Program-made: the position numbers and the translations under genes | The notes under the pieces: model-generated | What the model was told of the DNA's origin: nothing | The model's input: the letters and a program-made list of their open reading frames with translations, nothing else | Databases searched by the model: none | Assembly: GCA_905215345.1 (NCBI GenBank) | Contig: CAJMPR010000021.1 | Coordinates: 1-64,000, forward strand | Source: an uncultured bacterium | GTDB taxonomy: Bacteria; Bacteroidota; Bacteroidia; Bacteroidales; Bacteroidaceae | Reading direction: 5' to 3' | Length of the DNA stretch: 64,000 nt | Shown here: piece after piece, positions 43,794-53,650 of the stretch | Numbering within the stretch: the first letter of the stretch is position 1 | Layout: the number at the start of each line of letters is the position of its first letter

Positions 43794-45047
43794 TTAATTA
43801 CGCTTTGACGTAACTTCGGTTTCATATTTCTCAATCTCAGCGATAAATTCTTCGCCTACCGGAACATTATTCTTCAGACAGAACATATCCCATACTGCAT
43901 TCCAAGGCAACGCTTTGGCTTCCTCCAGCAATGCCAGACGTTGGAAGCCCTGACCGGCAGTTTCGTATTTACGCAGTTTTGCCAACGGTTCCAGAAGAGC
44001 ACGCAACATACATTTCTGTGCAGCACGGGTACCGATCACATAAGCACCTATACGGTTGATAGAAGCATCGAAATAATCAAGCCCAATATGTACACGATCC
44101 ATTGCATCACAACGAACAATCTCTTGGAAAAGATCGAGCGTAGGATCGTCCATGATTGTCACATGGTCTGAATCCCAACGAACCGGACGACTTACGTGAA
44201 GCATCAGTTCGGGAACAAACAACAGCATGGAAGAAACCTTATCAGCAGCACTTTCCGTCGGATGGAAGTGACCAGTATCAATGGTTATAAGTTTTTGATT
44301 CTGTACGCTATATCCAATACAGAATTCATTAGAACCTACCGTATAGCTCTCCAAGCCGATACCGAATACTTTAGATTCGATACAGTCTTTCATATTCTTA
44401 TATTCAGTAGCAAATATCTGATCCAGAGAATCCTTGAACAGCGCACGGTATTCCATTCTGTTTACCGTTATATCCTTGCTACCATCATGCACCCACAGGT
44501 TCATAATACAAGGGTCACCCTGACGACGTCCCATCTCTTCGGCAATAGCACGACAGCGTTTGGTATGTTCAATCCAGAAATCACGAATGCCCTTATCCGG
44601 ATTAGCCAAAGATAGGTTACCGCTCTTTGGATGAGAGAAAGAAGTCGAATTAAAATCCAGCTTCATCCCATTCTCAGCCGCCCATTGCATCCAACTCTCA
44701 AAATGTTTTATTTCTACCTGGTCACGTTCAACAAATGTTCCGCCAAAATCACCATAAATCTCATGCAAGTTCAAACGATGCTTACCGGGAATATAAGAAG
44801 CCGCTTTCAAAATATCACTGCGTAATTCTTCCATATTACGTGCTTTACCGGGATAGTTACCTGTAGTTTGTATACCACCGGTCAATGAACTACCCGATTC
44901 AAAGCCGAGAACGTCATCTGCCTGCCAGCAATGCATAGAGATAGATACTTTCTGAAGTTGCTCCATTACTTTCTCTACATCTACACCAAGGGCCGCATAA
45001 CGTTCTTTGGCCACTTCATAGGCTGTTCTTACCAATTCTTCTTTCAT
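43794..45047 (-). CDS. rhaA: L-rhamnose isomerase
   Basis: 417 residues, matching E. coli RhaA (419). Recognisable segments are MHCWQADDVLGFE near the N terminus, HRLNLHEIYGDFGG, the metal-site region LITIDTGHFHPTESAADKVS, and RPVRWDSDHV. It interconverts L-rhamnose and L-rhamnulose in the cytoplasm and needs divalent metal. It follows rhaB by 46 bases, which hold two copies of a 14-base repeat (45061 and 45078). Confidence 0.96.
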   Translation of the reverse strand: MKEELVRTAYEVAKERYAALGVDVEKVMEQLQKVSISMHCWQADDVLGFESGSSLTGGIQTTGNYPGKARNMEELRSDILKAASYIPGKHRLNLHEIYGDFGGTFVERDQVEIKHFESWMQWAAENGMKLDFNSTSFSHPKSGNLSLANPDKGIRDFWIEHTKRCRAIAEEMGRRQGDPCIMNLWVHDGSKDITVNRMEYRALFKDSLDQIFATEYKNMKDCIESKVFGIGLESYTVGSNEFCIGYSVQNQKLITIDTGHFHPTESAADKVSSMLLFVPELMLHVSRPVRWDSDHVTIMDDPTLDLFQEIVRCDAMDRVHIGLDYFDASINRIGAYVIGTRAAQKCMLRALLEPLAKLRKYETAGQGFQRLALLEEAKALPWNAVWDMFCLKNNVPVGEEFIAEIEKYETEVTSKRN

Positions 45048-45060
45048 GATATTTGAGTTT

Positions 45061-45091
45061 TTAAGTTATTGAGTTTCTTAAGTTATTGAGT
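45061..45091. repeat. Short tandem repeat between rhaB and rhaA
   Basis: TTAAGTTATTGAGT occurs at 45061-45074 and 45078-45091, a 17-base period, and a partial third copy lies just to the left. The whole rhaB-rhaA gap is made of this AT-rich sequence. Slippage origin is likely. Confidence 0.75.
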
Positions 45092-45093
45092 AA

Positions 45094-46560
45094 TCAGTTA
45101 CTCATTGTCAACTGTTTGAAGTGCAGATATGCTGTATCCCAAACTTCCACATCTTCCGGATAAAAAGTTTTCAGAGGAATAGACCGGTTTACCAACTGGC
45201 GCATGGAAGCAACATCTTTTGCAACTCCGGCTGTTAGTGCCTGAACCATAATATTACCGATAGCAGTAGCTTCAGAAGGGCCTGCCACTACCGGAATACC
45301 CACAGCGTTAGCCGTCCATTGGTTCAACATGTCATTGCGGCTTCCGCCCCCGATTACATGCAAGGCTTCAATGGGACGGGGAGAGAGTGTACGCAAATTG
45401 TCCAATACCTGACGATAGCGCAAAGAAAGGCTTTCAAAAACACAACGCACAATCTGTCCGCGCGTTTGCGGAATAGGCTGACGGTGTTCGGAACAATACG
45501 TTTTAATAGCTTGCTCCATATCCGCCGGATTAGCAAAGAGTGCGTCGTCCGGATTCACCAGACTGCGAAAAGGTTCACAAATATTGGCTTCAGCAATAAG
45601 TTCCGGATAAGAGGTTTCCCCCCATGCGGCACGGCAACGCTCCAGCAGCCACATGCCACAGATATTCTTTAACAAACGAATAGTCCCTTCTACACCTCCT
45701 TCATTCGTAAAGTTAAGTGCCTCGGTTTCATTTGTAATCACCGGAGTATCAGTTTCAACTCCCATCAGTGACCATGTCCCGCTACTTAAATAGGCGAAAT
45801 TACGGTCGATAGCAGGTACAGAAGCTACAGCCGAAGCTGTATCATGTCCGGCTACTGCTATTACAGGGATAGCACCAAGCCCGGTCATTCGTTGTACCTC
45901 ATTTGTCAGTACCCCTACTTTTTCACCCGGATACACAAAGCGTCCGAAATTGGTTTGCGTCAGTCCTAACTCATGTAACAAGGCATCTTCCAGTTTGCGG
46001 GTTTTAGCATTCACCAGTTGTGCAGTACTTGCAATGGTATATTCTGTAACCATTTCACCGGTCAGCATATAACTCAACGCATCCGGCATAAAAAGCAGCT
46101 TATTAACAGCCGCCAATGCACTATCATTATTACGACGTAATGTATCAAGTTGGAAGAGGGAATTGAAATTCATCACCTGAATACCCGTCCATTCATAGAC
46201 TAAACTACGAGGGACACGTGTAAAAAAAGTTCCCGGAGCACCAATGGTATGAGGGTCACGATAAGAATAAGGTTGACGAAGGAAAGCACCGTCTTTGCCT
46301 ACGCATACAAAATCTACACCCCACGTATCAATACCAATAGAGGTAATTTCAATATCTTTCTTTTGAGCGGCAATTTTCAACCCCTCAATAATATGACGGT
46401 AAAGTTCATAAATATCCCAATAAAAATGTCCACCAACTTCAATCAGATGATTAGGAAAGCGGTTCACATCTTCCAATTCCAGCCCATTCGAGGTAAAAGC
46501 CCCTAAAATAGTACGGCCACTGGTAGCCCCTAAATCAACCGCAAAAAAACATTGTTTCAT
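45094..46560 (-). CDS. rhaB: L-rhamnulokinase
   Basis: 488 residues, matching E. coli RhaB (489). It is an FGGY-family kinase with the N-terminal phosphate loop VDLGATSGRTILG, SIGIDTWGVDFV, and the C-terminal HVIGGGSRNDMLNQWTANA. It phosphorylates L-rhamnulose at O1. It is the first gene of rhaB-rhaA-rhaT-rhaD-fucO-GH105, with a promoter at 46592-46599 and a candidate RhaR operator at 46629-46655. From memory, B. thetaiotaomicron naming is rhaK. Confidence 0.95.
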   Translation of the reverse strand: MKQCFFAVDLGATSGRTILGAFTSNGLELEDVNRFPNHLIEVGGHFYWDIYELYRHIIEGLKIAAQKKDIEITSIGIDTWGVDFVCVGKDGAFLRQPYSYRDPHTIGAPGTFFTRVPRSLVYEWTGIQVMNFNSLFQLDTLRRNNDSALAAVNKLLFMPDALSYMLTGEMVTEYTIASTAQLVNAKTRKLEDALLHELGLTQTNFGRFVYPGEKVGVLTNEVQRMTGLGAIPVIAVAGHDTASAVASVPAIDRNFAYLSSGTWSLMGVETDTPVITNETEALNFTNEGGVEGTIRLLKNICGMWLLERCRAAWGETSYPELIAEANICEPFRSLVNPDDALFANPADMEQAIKTYCSEHRQPIPQTRGQIVRCVFESLSLRYRQVLDNLRTLSPRPIEALHVIGGGSRNDMLNQWTANAVGIPVVAGPSEATAIGNIMVQALTAGVAKDVASMRQLVNRSIPLKTFYPEDVEVWDTAYLHFKQLTMSN

Positions 46561-46591
46561 AATAAGTAGTTTTAGTCACTGTTTGACTATA

Positions 46592-46599
46592 CAAAAATA
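46592..46599 (-). promoter_or_regulatory. Promoter -7 box of the rha operon
   Basis: The minus strand reads TATTTTTG, giving a leader of about 25 bases to rhaB. It is exactly 29 bases from the candidate RhaR operator. Confidence 0.65.
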
Positions 46600-46628
46600 G
46601 GGGGATTCCCCCCTACCTTCTGTACTAA

Positions 46629-46655
46629 TTTTGACTGAAAGAATGTCAGATTTGA
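46629..46655 (-). promoter_or_regulatory. Candidate RhaR operator upstream of rhaB
   Basis: On the plus strand TTTTGACTG at 46629 is followed by ATTTGA at 46650, with 21-base spacing. The pattern and its 29-base distance to the -7 box match those at susC2 and at the esterase-GH105 gene. It fills the gap between the GH28 stop and the rhaB promoter. Confidence 0.6.
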
Positions 46656-46676
46656 CAATCCATTTCATACTTTATC

Positions 46677-48209
46677 CTAATCCTTAGCCATGTCAAAGTC
46701 TTCGCAAAAGCGAGTAATAATTTTCTCTCCCTTCGCATTACGAATGGTTACATTCTTCATACTGATATTCTTACTATAGATAAATTCCGCTCCCAGTTGG
46801 GAAGTAATATCAATATTTTCCAATACAATTCCGTCGATTGGCATTTCAGGAATACCATTAAAGAACAAAGCGCGACGGGCTCCTGCACAAATCAAATTTT
46901 TCACATGAATGTTACGGAAGCATGGAGTTGTTTCGTCAACCGGAAGCGGGTCTACTTTAGCAGGTACTTTCTCACCACTTTCCAAGACTTCAACGGCAGA
47001 CTTACCTCCATAGTAGAGGTTAAAAGTAATCGGCTCGGTAGGAATATCCATCATAGAGACATTGTTTACCCATATATTCTCTACCATGCCCCCACGTCCG
47101 CGTTTACTCTTAAAACGCAATCCTACATCCGTACCCAGAAACTGACAGTTACTTACCGACACATTGCGCACACCGCCACTCATTTCACTACCCACAACAA
47201 AACCGCCATGGCCCTTGAACACGGTGCAACCATCCACAACCACATTTTCACAAGGACGTGCACGTCGGCGACCATCTTCATCCTTGCCACTCTTCAAGCA
47301 GATACCGTCATCACCTACATCAAAAGTAGAGTTCACTATCAAGGCATTCTTGCAAGACTCCAAGTCCAGTCCGTCACCATTCTGTGCATAATTAGGATTA
47401 CGTACCTTCACTTCTTCAATTAAGACATTCTCACACATCAACGGATGCAGATTCCAAGCCGGAGAATTTTGAAAAATGACTCCTTGCAGCCACACATTCT
47501 TACATTCTATCAAACTCACCATTACCGGACGAAGGAAATGACGTACACTTTGCCATTCCTCTTCCGTCTTCAGAGTTTGAGGAACATTCATATTGCTAAT
47601 TGTATCTCCCTTCAGTGTTTCGGAATAAGGAAACCAATAGGTAGGACGTTTATAGACGCCACCACGGGCTGTGGTCTGTTTCCATACACTTTCCGTCACC
47701 TTTTCCCGCTTCAACGGACGCCAGTAATGCCCGTTTCCGTCAATAGCCCCTTCACCTGTGATAGCTATATTCTCCAGATTACGCCCAGAGATTGGCGATT
47801 GACAGCGACGGGTATCCAGCCCCTCGAATACGGTTTCTACCAATGGATAGAGGTTTACATCAGGTGAAAAAAGAACAACAGCCCCTTTCTCCAAATGTAG
47901 ATCGATATTACTTTTCAATACAATAGGCCCAGTAAACCATACTCCGGCAGGTACTACCAGATGTCCTCCTCCTTGTTCGGAAAGAGTATTGATTGCCTTA
48001 GCAAATGCTTCGGTACAAAGTTCCTCCCCATTTCCCATTGCACCAAATTCTTTTAGATTTACTATGCGGTCAGGAAATACCGGTGCTTCAATCCGTGGCA
48101 TATCAAAAGGCAGGTTCTTGTATAAAGCCTCGTATTTATAAGTAGAAGTTTGGCAAGCGCAAAGCACCCACATGCAGATTGCTGCAATTAAAGAGTTTCG
48201 TTTTGTCAT
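46677..48209 (-). CDS. GH28 polygalacturonase / rhamnogalacturonase lipoprotein
   Basis: 510 residues with a probable lipobox at Cys19 (VLCAC). The parallel beta-helix has all four GH28 blocks: NGDGLD (the NTD position), GDDGICLKSG with Asp300 and Asp301, GHGG with His334, and RFKSKRGRGG (the RIK position). It hydrolyses alpha-galacturonosyl linkages, probably exo-acting on RG-I or homogalacturonan oligosaccharides. It is the last gene of the esterase-GH105, GH106, GH28 operon, 40 bases after GH106. Specificity cannot be resolved from sequence. Confidence 0.93.
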   Translation of the reverse strand: MTKRNSLIAAICMWVLCACQTSTYKYEALYKNLPFDMPRIEAPVFPDRIVNLKEFGAMGNGEELCTEAFAKAINTLSEQGGGHLVVPAGVWFTGPIVLKSNIDLHLEKGAVVLFSPDVNLYPLVETVFEGLDTRRCQSPISGRNLENIAITGEGAIDGNGHYWRPLKREKVTESVWKQTTARGGVYKRPTYWFPYSETLKGDTISNMNVPQTLKTEEEWQSVRHFLRPVMVSLIECKNVWLQGVIFQNSPAWNLHPLMCENVLIEEVKVRNPNYAQNGDGLDLESCKNALIVNSTFDVGDDGICLKSGKDEDGRRRARPCENVVVDGCTVFKGHGGFVVGSEMSGGVRNVSVSNCQFLGTDVGLRFKSKRGRGGMVENIWVNNVSMMDIPTEPITFNLYYGGKSAVEVLESGEKVPAKVDPLPVDETTPCFRNIHVKNLICAGARRALFFNGIPEMPIDGIVLENIDITSQLGAEFIYSKNISMKNVTIRNAKGEKIITRFCEDFDMAKD

Positions 48210-48249
48210 TCTAAATGTGTTTAAATATTTATATTCTAATCAGGATTAT

Positions 48250-51030
48250 TTATTTTCTCAATTCTTTCATCGGAATAATAGACACCGGTCCTAATAATCC
48301 ACTGGGCATAGGTTCCCAACCGGCGTATGTACCTTTCTTGTAGCCGAGTGCGGCAATATTAATATCCTTAAAGATTCTCCATTTCACCTTGCGACGGTCC
48401 ATATCGGCAATGCGGTTAGCAGGCAGGTTTGTAACTTCCACCTCCAAAATATTCTTTCCGGGACGCAAGTATTCTCCAATCGAGCAACGATAAGGAACTG
48501 CCCACAAAGTAGCTACTTCCTGACCGTTAATTCGCACGCGGGCACTCTCGCAGACCTCTCCCAAAGAAAGCATCCAATCTTTCGCAGAAGCAGGTTGCGT
48601 TATTTCAAACGTCTTGTAATAGCAAGCTGTTCCCATCGTAGTCTTGGCGTTATCAAAAGACAAATTTGTCCAGGAACCGAGAAAGACTGAAGTAGGCACA
48701 TTCTTTACTTCCGGAGCACTCTGTACAAAATGTAAACCCCACTGACCGGAAAGCTCGACAGCTCCTTCAGAAGGAAGCATATATTTCCATTCTTCGGCTT
48801 GTACATCAATCCCTGTAAATGTTTTCAGAATGGTAGATTCTCCCGATGCTAACTGCAAGAAAACCTCAGCCACGCCATTTCTCTGCCGCAAACGGGCTTT
48901 ACCGGATGTTCCGTCCAACGGATTATACAACATAGCCGAACGAGCCGGTACCGCTAAAGGTATCCAAGCTTCCGTATCTTTATCCGTCAAAGCAGAAATA
49001 AAGTAATGGTAACCCTCTGTATTCACTCTGCGGATACAGCTTAAATCAAAGTCTGTTTTCATAACCTCGGGTACAGCAGCAGCGCTTGCTAATGTAGACA
49101 CATAATCTGTACCAAACACTACTTTTCGGGGAGTATTGGATACAGTAGCCAGCTTCTTGAGTTCGGCCAGTGTCCGCCCGAAGCTCGTTCTGCGCTTCTC
49201 CAATCCGGCATAACCGGGAACATCCTCAGGATACCGGTCAAGGAACACAATCGTCGCCCCCTCTTTTGCCAACACAAGCAACTTTTCCAATACATCATCC
49301 GGCATCAAACGGGCACCGGGAACAACCAGAGCCTTGTATGACACACCACCGGAAGTTATAATCTTTCCGTCACGGCAAACAGTCGTACGGATAAAGTTAT
49401 CGGAAATATAATCCATATCATAGCCGGCATCATTAATGCGATGCACCGTCTCGATAAAACGGGGTGCGCGTTTCGCCATCTTATGAATGTCGAAAAGAAG
49501 CAAACGTCCGTCCTGATCATTCCATATATCATAAACGGGCAGATAAACCAGAAAATCATTATCCGGCTGCCCCATTTGCAAGAAGCTTTGACAACGGGCG
49601 ATATATTGGAAGAATGCGGGCGCATCTCTCCAAATGCTGTTCGTCGGGCTCATATCTACCGTAGCATAAAACTTCCAGCCGGGCCATGCAACATCGACAG
49701 GCGAATAGGTAGTACCGTGAAAATAGGTATGATTAACACCGGAAACAAACATCAGGTCAATGTCCGGTTTACACTGCGACAAAGAAGTACGAAAATGCTC
49801 AGTCAGCCAGGTAAAAGTCTCCGAAGAAGTATAGGGTTTTCCAGCTATATGGGCCCCCGAAGAAGCGTATTTCAACATAGAAAGATCGGAGTCATTGGGA
49901 CGCGTCAACGAATCTTTTCGCAGACCACGAATGCCGAAATCGGATAAACCGAAACCTTCACATTCAGGAATATCTACCGTTGCATAGAGGTCTATCAGAT
50001 TACCAGGGGAACCATGTGCCTGGTTTCTCGTTTTCGAGCCGTGGCGATGTGCCCACTCCGTCCATTGACGTGTGAAATTTTCCTGAAGTAATTCACCCAG
50101 TGTTTCGCGATAATCGGAGATAATACGCCGTGTCGCCTCCGTACCTTCACTTTCGGCAAGAAACTCAGGCAAATGTTCTTCCAGCTTATAACCGCGATGA
50201 GCCAGGAACTCATCAAAAAGTCCTTCAGTCCAGTCGGCCCCATATACCTCGTACGAGTCATTGAAAAAGTTATGAGGGAAAGTGGTAACACTACCCTTTC
50301 CTTCCTTAAACTCCCCGGCAAAGGCACGTTCAAAACGCCCCAAGTAATTCTTTACAGCACGGGCAGAAAAATGGTTCATTACATAACCCTCACCACCCGG
50401 AGCGGCACGCTTCACTTTCTGTAAAGTCTTGCCACAGAAAGCGGCTATCAAGCGCCAATCACCTTTCGGAGCTTTCCAATTTAACTTACCGTCTGCTACT
50501 TTATCAGTAAGATCCAAGCACTTCCCTTTATCAGAAAAAGCCATCAGTCGCTCAAGTCTGGCATAGGGTTGTTGCCTGGCATCAGAAACTTCTATCTTCT
50601 GTCCAAGCGACTGTCCGCTCCTCAACCGATATTCCGTCACAAACAACTTGCAAGCAGCATCTTCCATCGCTACTTCAGGGCCACCGAAAGGCCAGCCCGT
50701 ACCGGTATTCATATCTATCTGCATGTCCAAACGGGAGGCTTCAGTCTCGGTATATTGCAGCATCTGCATCCATCGGGGGGAAAGGAACTGAATATCATTT
50801 GTCTCATTCTCCTGCACTCCATAAATCGGAGTAATTTCCATGGTTCCCATGCCTGCTCCGGCATAGGCTTCAAGGTTACGGGTAAGATTACCTTTATCTA
50901 CCGCACTGCCCATCCACCACCAACGGGCAGCAGGTCGGGCTTCCAGGCTAACCTCAGGCCATGCTAAACTTTGCGCTGAAACAAAGCCAGCACAAAGCGC
51001 AACAATCATTATACCAAATATCTTCTTCAT
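48250..51030 (-). CDS. GH106 alpha-L-rhamnosidase
   Basis: About 926 residues from the ATG at 51028-51030, which directly precedes the signal peptide (IFGIMIVALCAGFVSA); the ORF extends to 51060 but overlaps the upstream gene. Family-typical features are the N-terminal EARPAARWWWMGSAVD, MEITPIYGV, the MQIDMNTGTGWPFGGPEV segment, and a C-terminal jelly roll (SARVRINGQEVATLWAVPYRC). It removes alpha-L-rhamnose from the non-reducing end of RG-I oligosaccharides after GH105 has acted. It starts two bases after the stop of the esterase-GH105 fusion, so translation is probably coupled. Confidence 0.94.
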   Translation of the reverse strand: MKKIFGIMIVALCAGFVSAQSLAWPEVSLEARPAARWWWMGSAVDKGNLTRNLEAYAGAGMGTMEITPIYGVQENETNDIQFLSPRWMQMLQYTETEASRLDMQIDMNTGTGWPFGGPEVAMEDAACKLFVTEYRLRSGQSLGQKIEVSDARQQPYARLERLMAFSDKGKCLDLTDKVADGKLNWKAPKGDWRLIAAFCGKTLQKVKRAAPGGEGYVMNHFSARAVKNYLGRFERAFAGEFKEGKGSVTTFPHNFFNDSYEVYGADWTEGLFDEFLAHRGYKLEEHLPEFLAESEGTEATRRIISDYRETLGELLQENFTRQWTEWAHRHGSKTRNQAHGSPGNLIDLYATVDIPECEGFGLSDFGIRGLRKDSLTRPNDSDLSMLKYASSGAHIAGKPYTSSETFTWLTEHFRTSLSQCKPDIDLMFVSGVNHTYFHGTTYSPVDVAWPGWKFYATVDMSPTNSIWRDAPAFFQYIARCQSFLQMGQPDNDFLVYLPVYDIWNDQDGRLLLFDIHKMAKRAPRFIETVHRINDAGYDMDYISDNFIRTTVCRDGKIITSGGVSYKALVVPGARLMPDDVLEKLLVLAKEGATIVFLDRYPEDVPGYAGLEKRRTSFGRTLAELKKLATVSNTPRKVVFGTDYVSTLASAAAVPEVMKTDFDLSCIRRVNTEGYHYFISALTDKDTEAWIPLAVPARSAMLYNPLDGTSGKARLRQRNGVAEVFLQLASGESTILKTFTGIDVQAEEWKYMLPSEGAVELSGQWGLHFVQSAPEVKNVPTSVFLGSWTNLSFDNAKTTMGTACYYKTFEITQPASAKDWMLSLGEVCESARVRINGQEVATLWAVPYRCSIGEYLRPGKNILEVEVTNLPANRIADMDRRKVKWRIFKDINIAALGYKKGTYAGWEPMPSGLLGPVSIIPMKELRK

Positions 51031-51032
51031 AT

Positions 51033-53561
51033 TTATTTGCCTCTTTCCAGTTCCAAACACCCCATAATAAACGGTCCTGTTGCCTTGGCGTCATTATCGC
51101 GCATCTTTTCACCGATGTAGTATTCAAAACTACCGTCACGATAAGGATGTCCGCCCAAACCACCTACCTGGCAGCAACGGGTCAGCGTCAGAGTACCATC
51201 TTGCTTTTCAACCAACAGTTTATCCTTCAGACCTTGTAGCGCTTTCTCCGCCACTGCACGATATTCAGCATTGATATAACCTTTATTCACTGCTTTAGCA
51301 TAAGCATACATACATTGTGCAGTCACCGACGCTTCGGGGAAATTGCCTTTGCGTTTGGGTTGGTCAATAACCTGATACCAAAGTCCGGCTCTATCCTGAT
51401 ACTTCGGCAATGACTCTGCCAATCCCCGAATATAACCAATCATATCGGTACGTCCCGGATGATTCTCCGGAATAAAGTCCAATGCATCTACCAAAGCCAT
51501 GAACCACCATCCGATGCTGCGCCCCCAGAAGTTAGGCGAGTGACCGGTTACGGGATTTGCCCAACGCTGGCTCTTGCTTTCATCCCAAGCATGGTGATAG
51601 AGTCCCGTTTTGGCATCGTAAGTATGCTCATGACAAAGGCGGAACTGCTTCACTGCTTCATCAATCCACTCCGGCTGCTTGAACTCAGCGCCATACTGCG
51701 CCATAAACGGAGAAGCCATATAAAGACCATCGAGCCACATCTGGTGTTGATAAATCAGCTTATGCCAGAAACCGCCTTGCAGGGTACGAGGCTGATTCTT
51801 GAGTTGGCGGACAAGAATATCCATTGCCCACTTATAACGCTGGTCACCTGTCTCCCGATAAAGGTCGAACAGTACCTTGCCCGAATTTATAAAGTCCAGA
51901 TTATAAGTTGCCATATCATAAAGGTGAATCTCACCTTTCCCGTTAATCAAAGAGTCTGCCCACTGTTTCACATAATCATAATAGCGACGCTCGCCTGTTG
52001 TCTTCCACATCTGCAACATGGCACAGCAGCCTACACCTTGCGCATACCCGAAGAACAGACGCTTTCCATGATCCAACTGATAGGCTTGCGGAAAACGTAC
52101 CATTTCTGAGTCGGCAAACCAACGGGCATACGAACCTTCTTCCCATACATCGCTACGGAAGGGTACTGCGGGCAGGCCGGCTTTATTATAAAGATTGCCA
52201 CGGAAGAAGTTGCAATATCCATAGCGCACGGCTACCGGAATCTTCACCTGTGGAGCGGATACTTCCAACCGATTACCTTTTATAACCGCCGTAGCAGGAT
52301 AAAAGCGACGGTCAGCACCTGCAATCAAGAAACCTTTTACCGGAGCATTGTCCGGAGTCATCAATCCTTCTTCGGCATACTCAAAGCTCAACACAGCCTT
52401 GTCTGCTTCTACTTTCATGGTCTTAAATAACGGACCGGAGCAAACTACGTCCTTTCCATATTGCTTGGCAAGCGCCCACAAAGCGAAGCGTTCGCCCGCC
52501 ACACGCTTGTTGCGCGGGTGAATATCTGTCGAGTCGGCAGCATCGGTAACCACTGCCATGCCCACATTCTTCAATCCGCTCTGCCACGTCTTGAGTTGCG
52601 CCTCACGAATCCCGGCAGGCTGTCCTTTATGCGGAGCTATCTGCATAAAGTAGAAAGGCATATCGGGTTGCTTCCATTCTTTGCGCCAGCTATTAATCAT
52701 ATTCGTAAAGACTTGTTGGTACTTTTCGTGACGGACAGCATTTGACTCACCCTGATACCAGATATTTCCCTTTACCGTATATCCCAGGATAGGATGAATC
52801 ATACCATTCCACAAAGTAGACGGTACTTTACAATTATCTTTGTCTTGCTTCACATTCTTCAATGCAAAGTCTTCCAACACGTCCGTATAAAGCGGATTGT
52901 TTTTCATCACAGCCATTTCTGTCCATGACTCTGCGTGTGTACCGCCCCAAGTAGACTGTATCATACCTACCGGAACATGCAATTCCTTATGCAGTTTACG
53001 TCCGAAGACAAAGCCCACTGCCGAGAAATCATACAGATTCTTCGGGTTGCATATCAGCCATTGACCTTCACAATCATCCATCTCGCCTTCCGGAGCGAGT
53101 TGATGCTCTACACGGAACAAACGAAGTTCCGGATAATCCGCATCTTTCATTTCTTCCTTTTCCGTAAGCATTCCGGTCATCCATTTCTTATCAGGATGCT
53201 TGGATACAGGATATTCCATATTGGATTGTCCCGTACAAAGCCATACTTCACCTATTAATACATTATTAATAATAACCATATTCTCACCGCTTATCATGAT
53301 AGATTGTTCTTTCGCAGCGGCAGGAGTATCCAGTTTTACCGACCATTTTCCGTTAGCAGCAGTTTTTGCCACTACAGCTTTATTTGTCCACGAAGCTTTT
53401 ACAGTAACTTTTTCACCGGGCGTCGCTTTTCCCCATACATTTACCCGTGAGTTTTGTTGCAGAACCATGTTATCTGAGAAGATAGCCGGAAGAACTACTT
53501 TAGCAGGAAGAGAGCCTGCCAATAATAAAAGAAAGGAAACAAATCCAAGTAACTTTTTCAT
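51033..53561 (-). CDS. Two-module enzyme: GQSN-type acetylesterase fused to GH105
   Basis: 842 residues with a signal peptide ending near GSLPAK. Residues about 20-470 are a sialate O-acetylesterase-like module with an N-terminal beta domain (FSDNMVLQQ), Ser113 in CTGQSNMEYP, NIWYQGESNA, and Asp346/His348 in TDIH. Residues about 478-842 are a complete GH105 module (FGYAQGVGCCAMLQMWKTTGERRYYDYV, catalytic Asp611 in MWLDGLYM, WGRSIGWWFMALVDALDFIPENHPG, EGSFEYYIGE-like end). It would both deacetylate and remove unsaturated galacturonate. It is first in its operon, with a -7 box at 53614 and a candidate RhaR operator at 53651. No frameshift or stop lies between the modules. Confidence 0.92.
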   Translation of the reverse strand: MKKLLGFVSFLLLLAGSLPAKVVLPAIFSDNMVLQQNSRVNVWGKATPGEKVTVKASWTNKAVVAKTAANGKWSVKLDTPAAAKEQSIMISGENMVIINNVLIGEVWLCTGQSNMEYPVSKHPDKKWMTGMLTEKEEMKDADYPELRLFRVEHQLAPEGEMDDCEGQWLICNPKNLYDFSAVGFVFGRKLHKELHVPVGMIQSTWGGTHAESWTEMAVMKNNPLYTDVLEDFALKNVKQDKDNCKVPSTLWNGMIHPILGYTVKGNIWYQGESNAVRHEKYQQVFTNMINSWRKEWKQPDMPFYFMQIAPHKGQPAGIREAQLKTWQSGLKNVGMAVVTDAADSTDIHPRNKRVAGERFALWALAKQYGKDVVCSGPLFKTMKVEADKAVLSFEYAEEGLMTPDNAPVKGFLIAGADRRFYPATAVIKGNRLEVSAPQVKIPVAVRYGYCNFFRGNLYNKAGLPAVPFRSDVWEEGSYARWFADSEMVRFPQAYQLDHGKRLFFGYAQGVGCCAMLQMWKTTGERRYYDYVKQWADSLINGKGEIHLYDMATYNLDFINSGKVLFDLYRETGDQRYKWAMDILVRQLKNQPRTLQGGFWHKLIYQHQMWLDGLYMASPFMAQYGAEFKQPEWIDEAVKQFRLCHEHTYDAKTGLYHHAWDESKSQRWANPVTGHSPNFWGRSIGWWFMALVDALDFIPENHPGRTDMIGYIRGLAESLPKYQDRAGLWYQVIDQPKRKGNFPEASVTAQCMYAYAKAVNKGYINAEYRAVAEKALQGLKDKLLVEKQDGTLTLTRCCQVGGLGGHPYRDGSFEYYIGEKMRDNDAKATGPFIMGCLELERGK

Positions 53562-53613
53562 GTGCCTTTAATAGTTTTAGTAGAATTAAGAGACAAACCT
53601 TTATTCAACATTG

Positions 53614-53621
53614 CAAATGTA
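53614..53621 (-). promoter_or_regulatory. Promoter -7 box of the esterase-GH105 / GH106 / GH28 operon
   Basis: The minus strand reads TACATTTG, about 52 bases before the start codon. It is exactly 29 bases from the candidate RhaR operator. Confidence 0.6.
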
Positions 53622-53650
53622 AGAACCTCACGCCAAATAATCTCTTAGCC

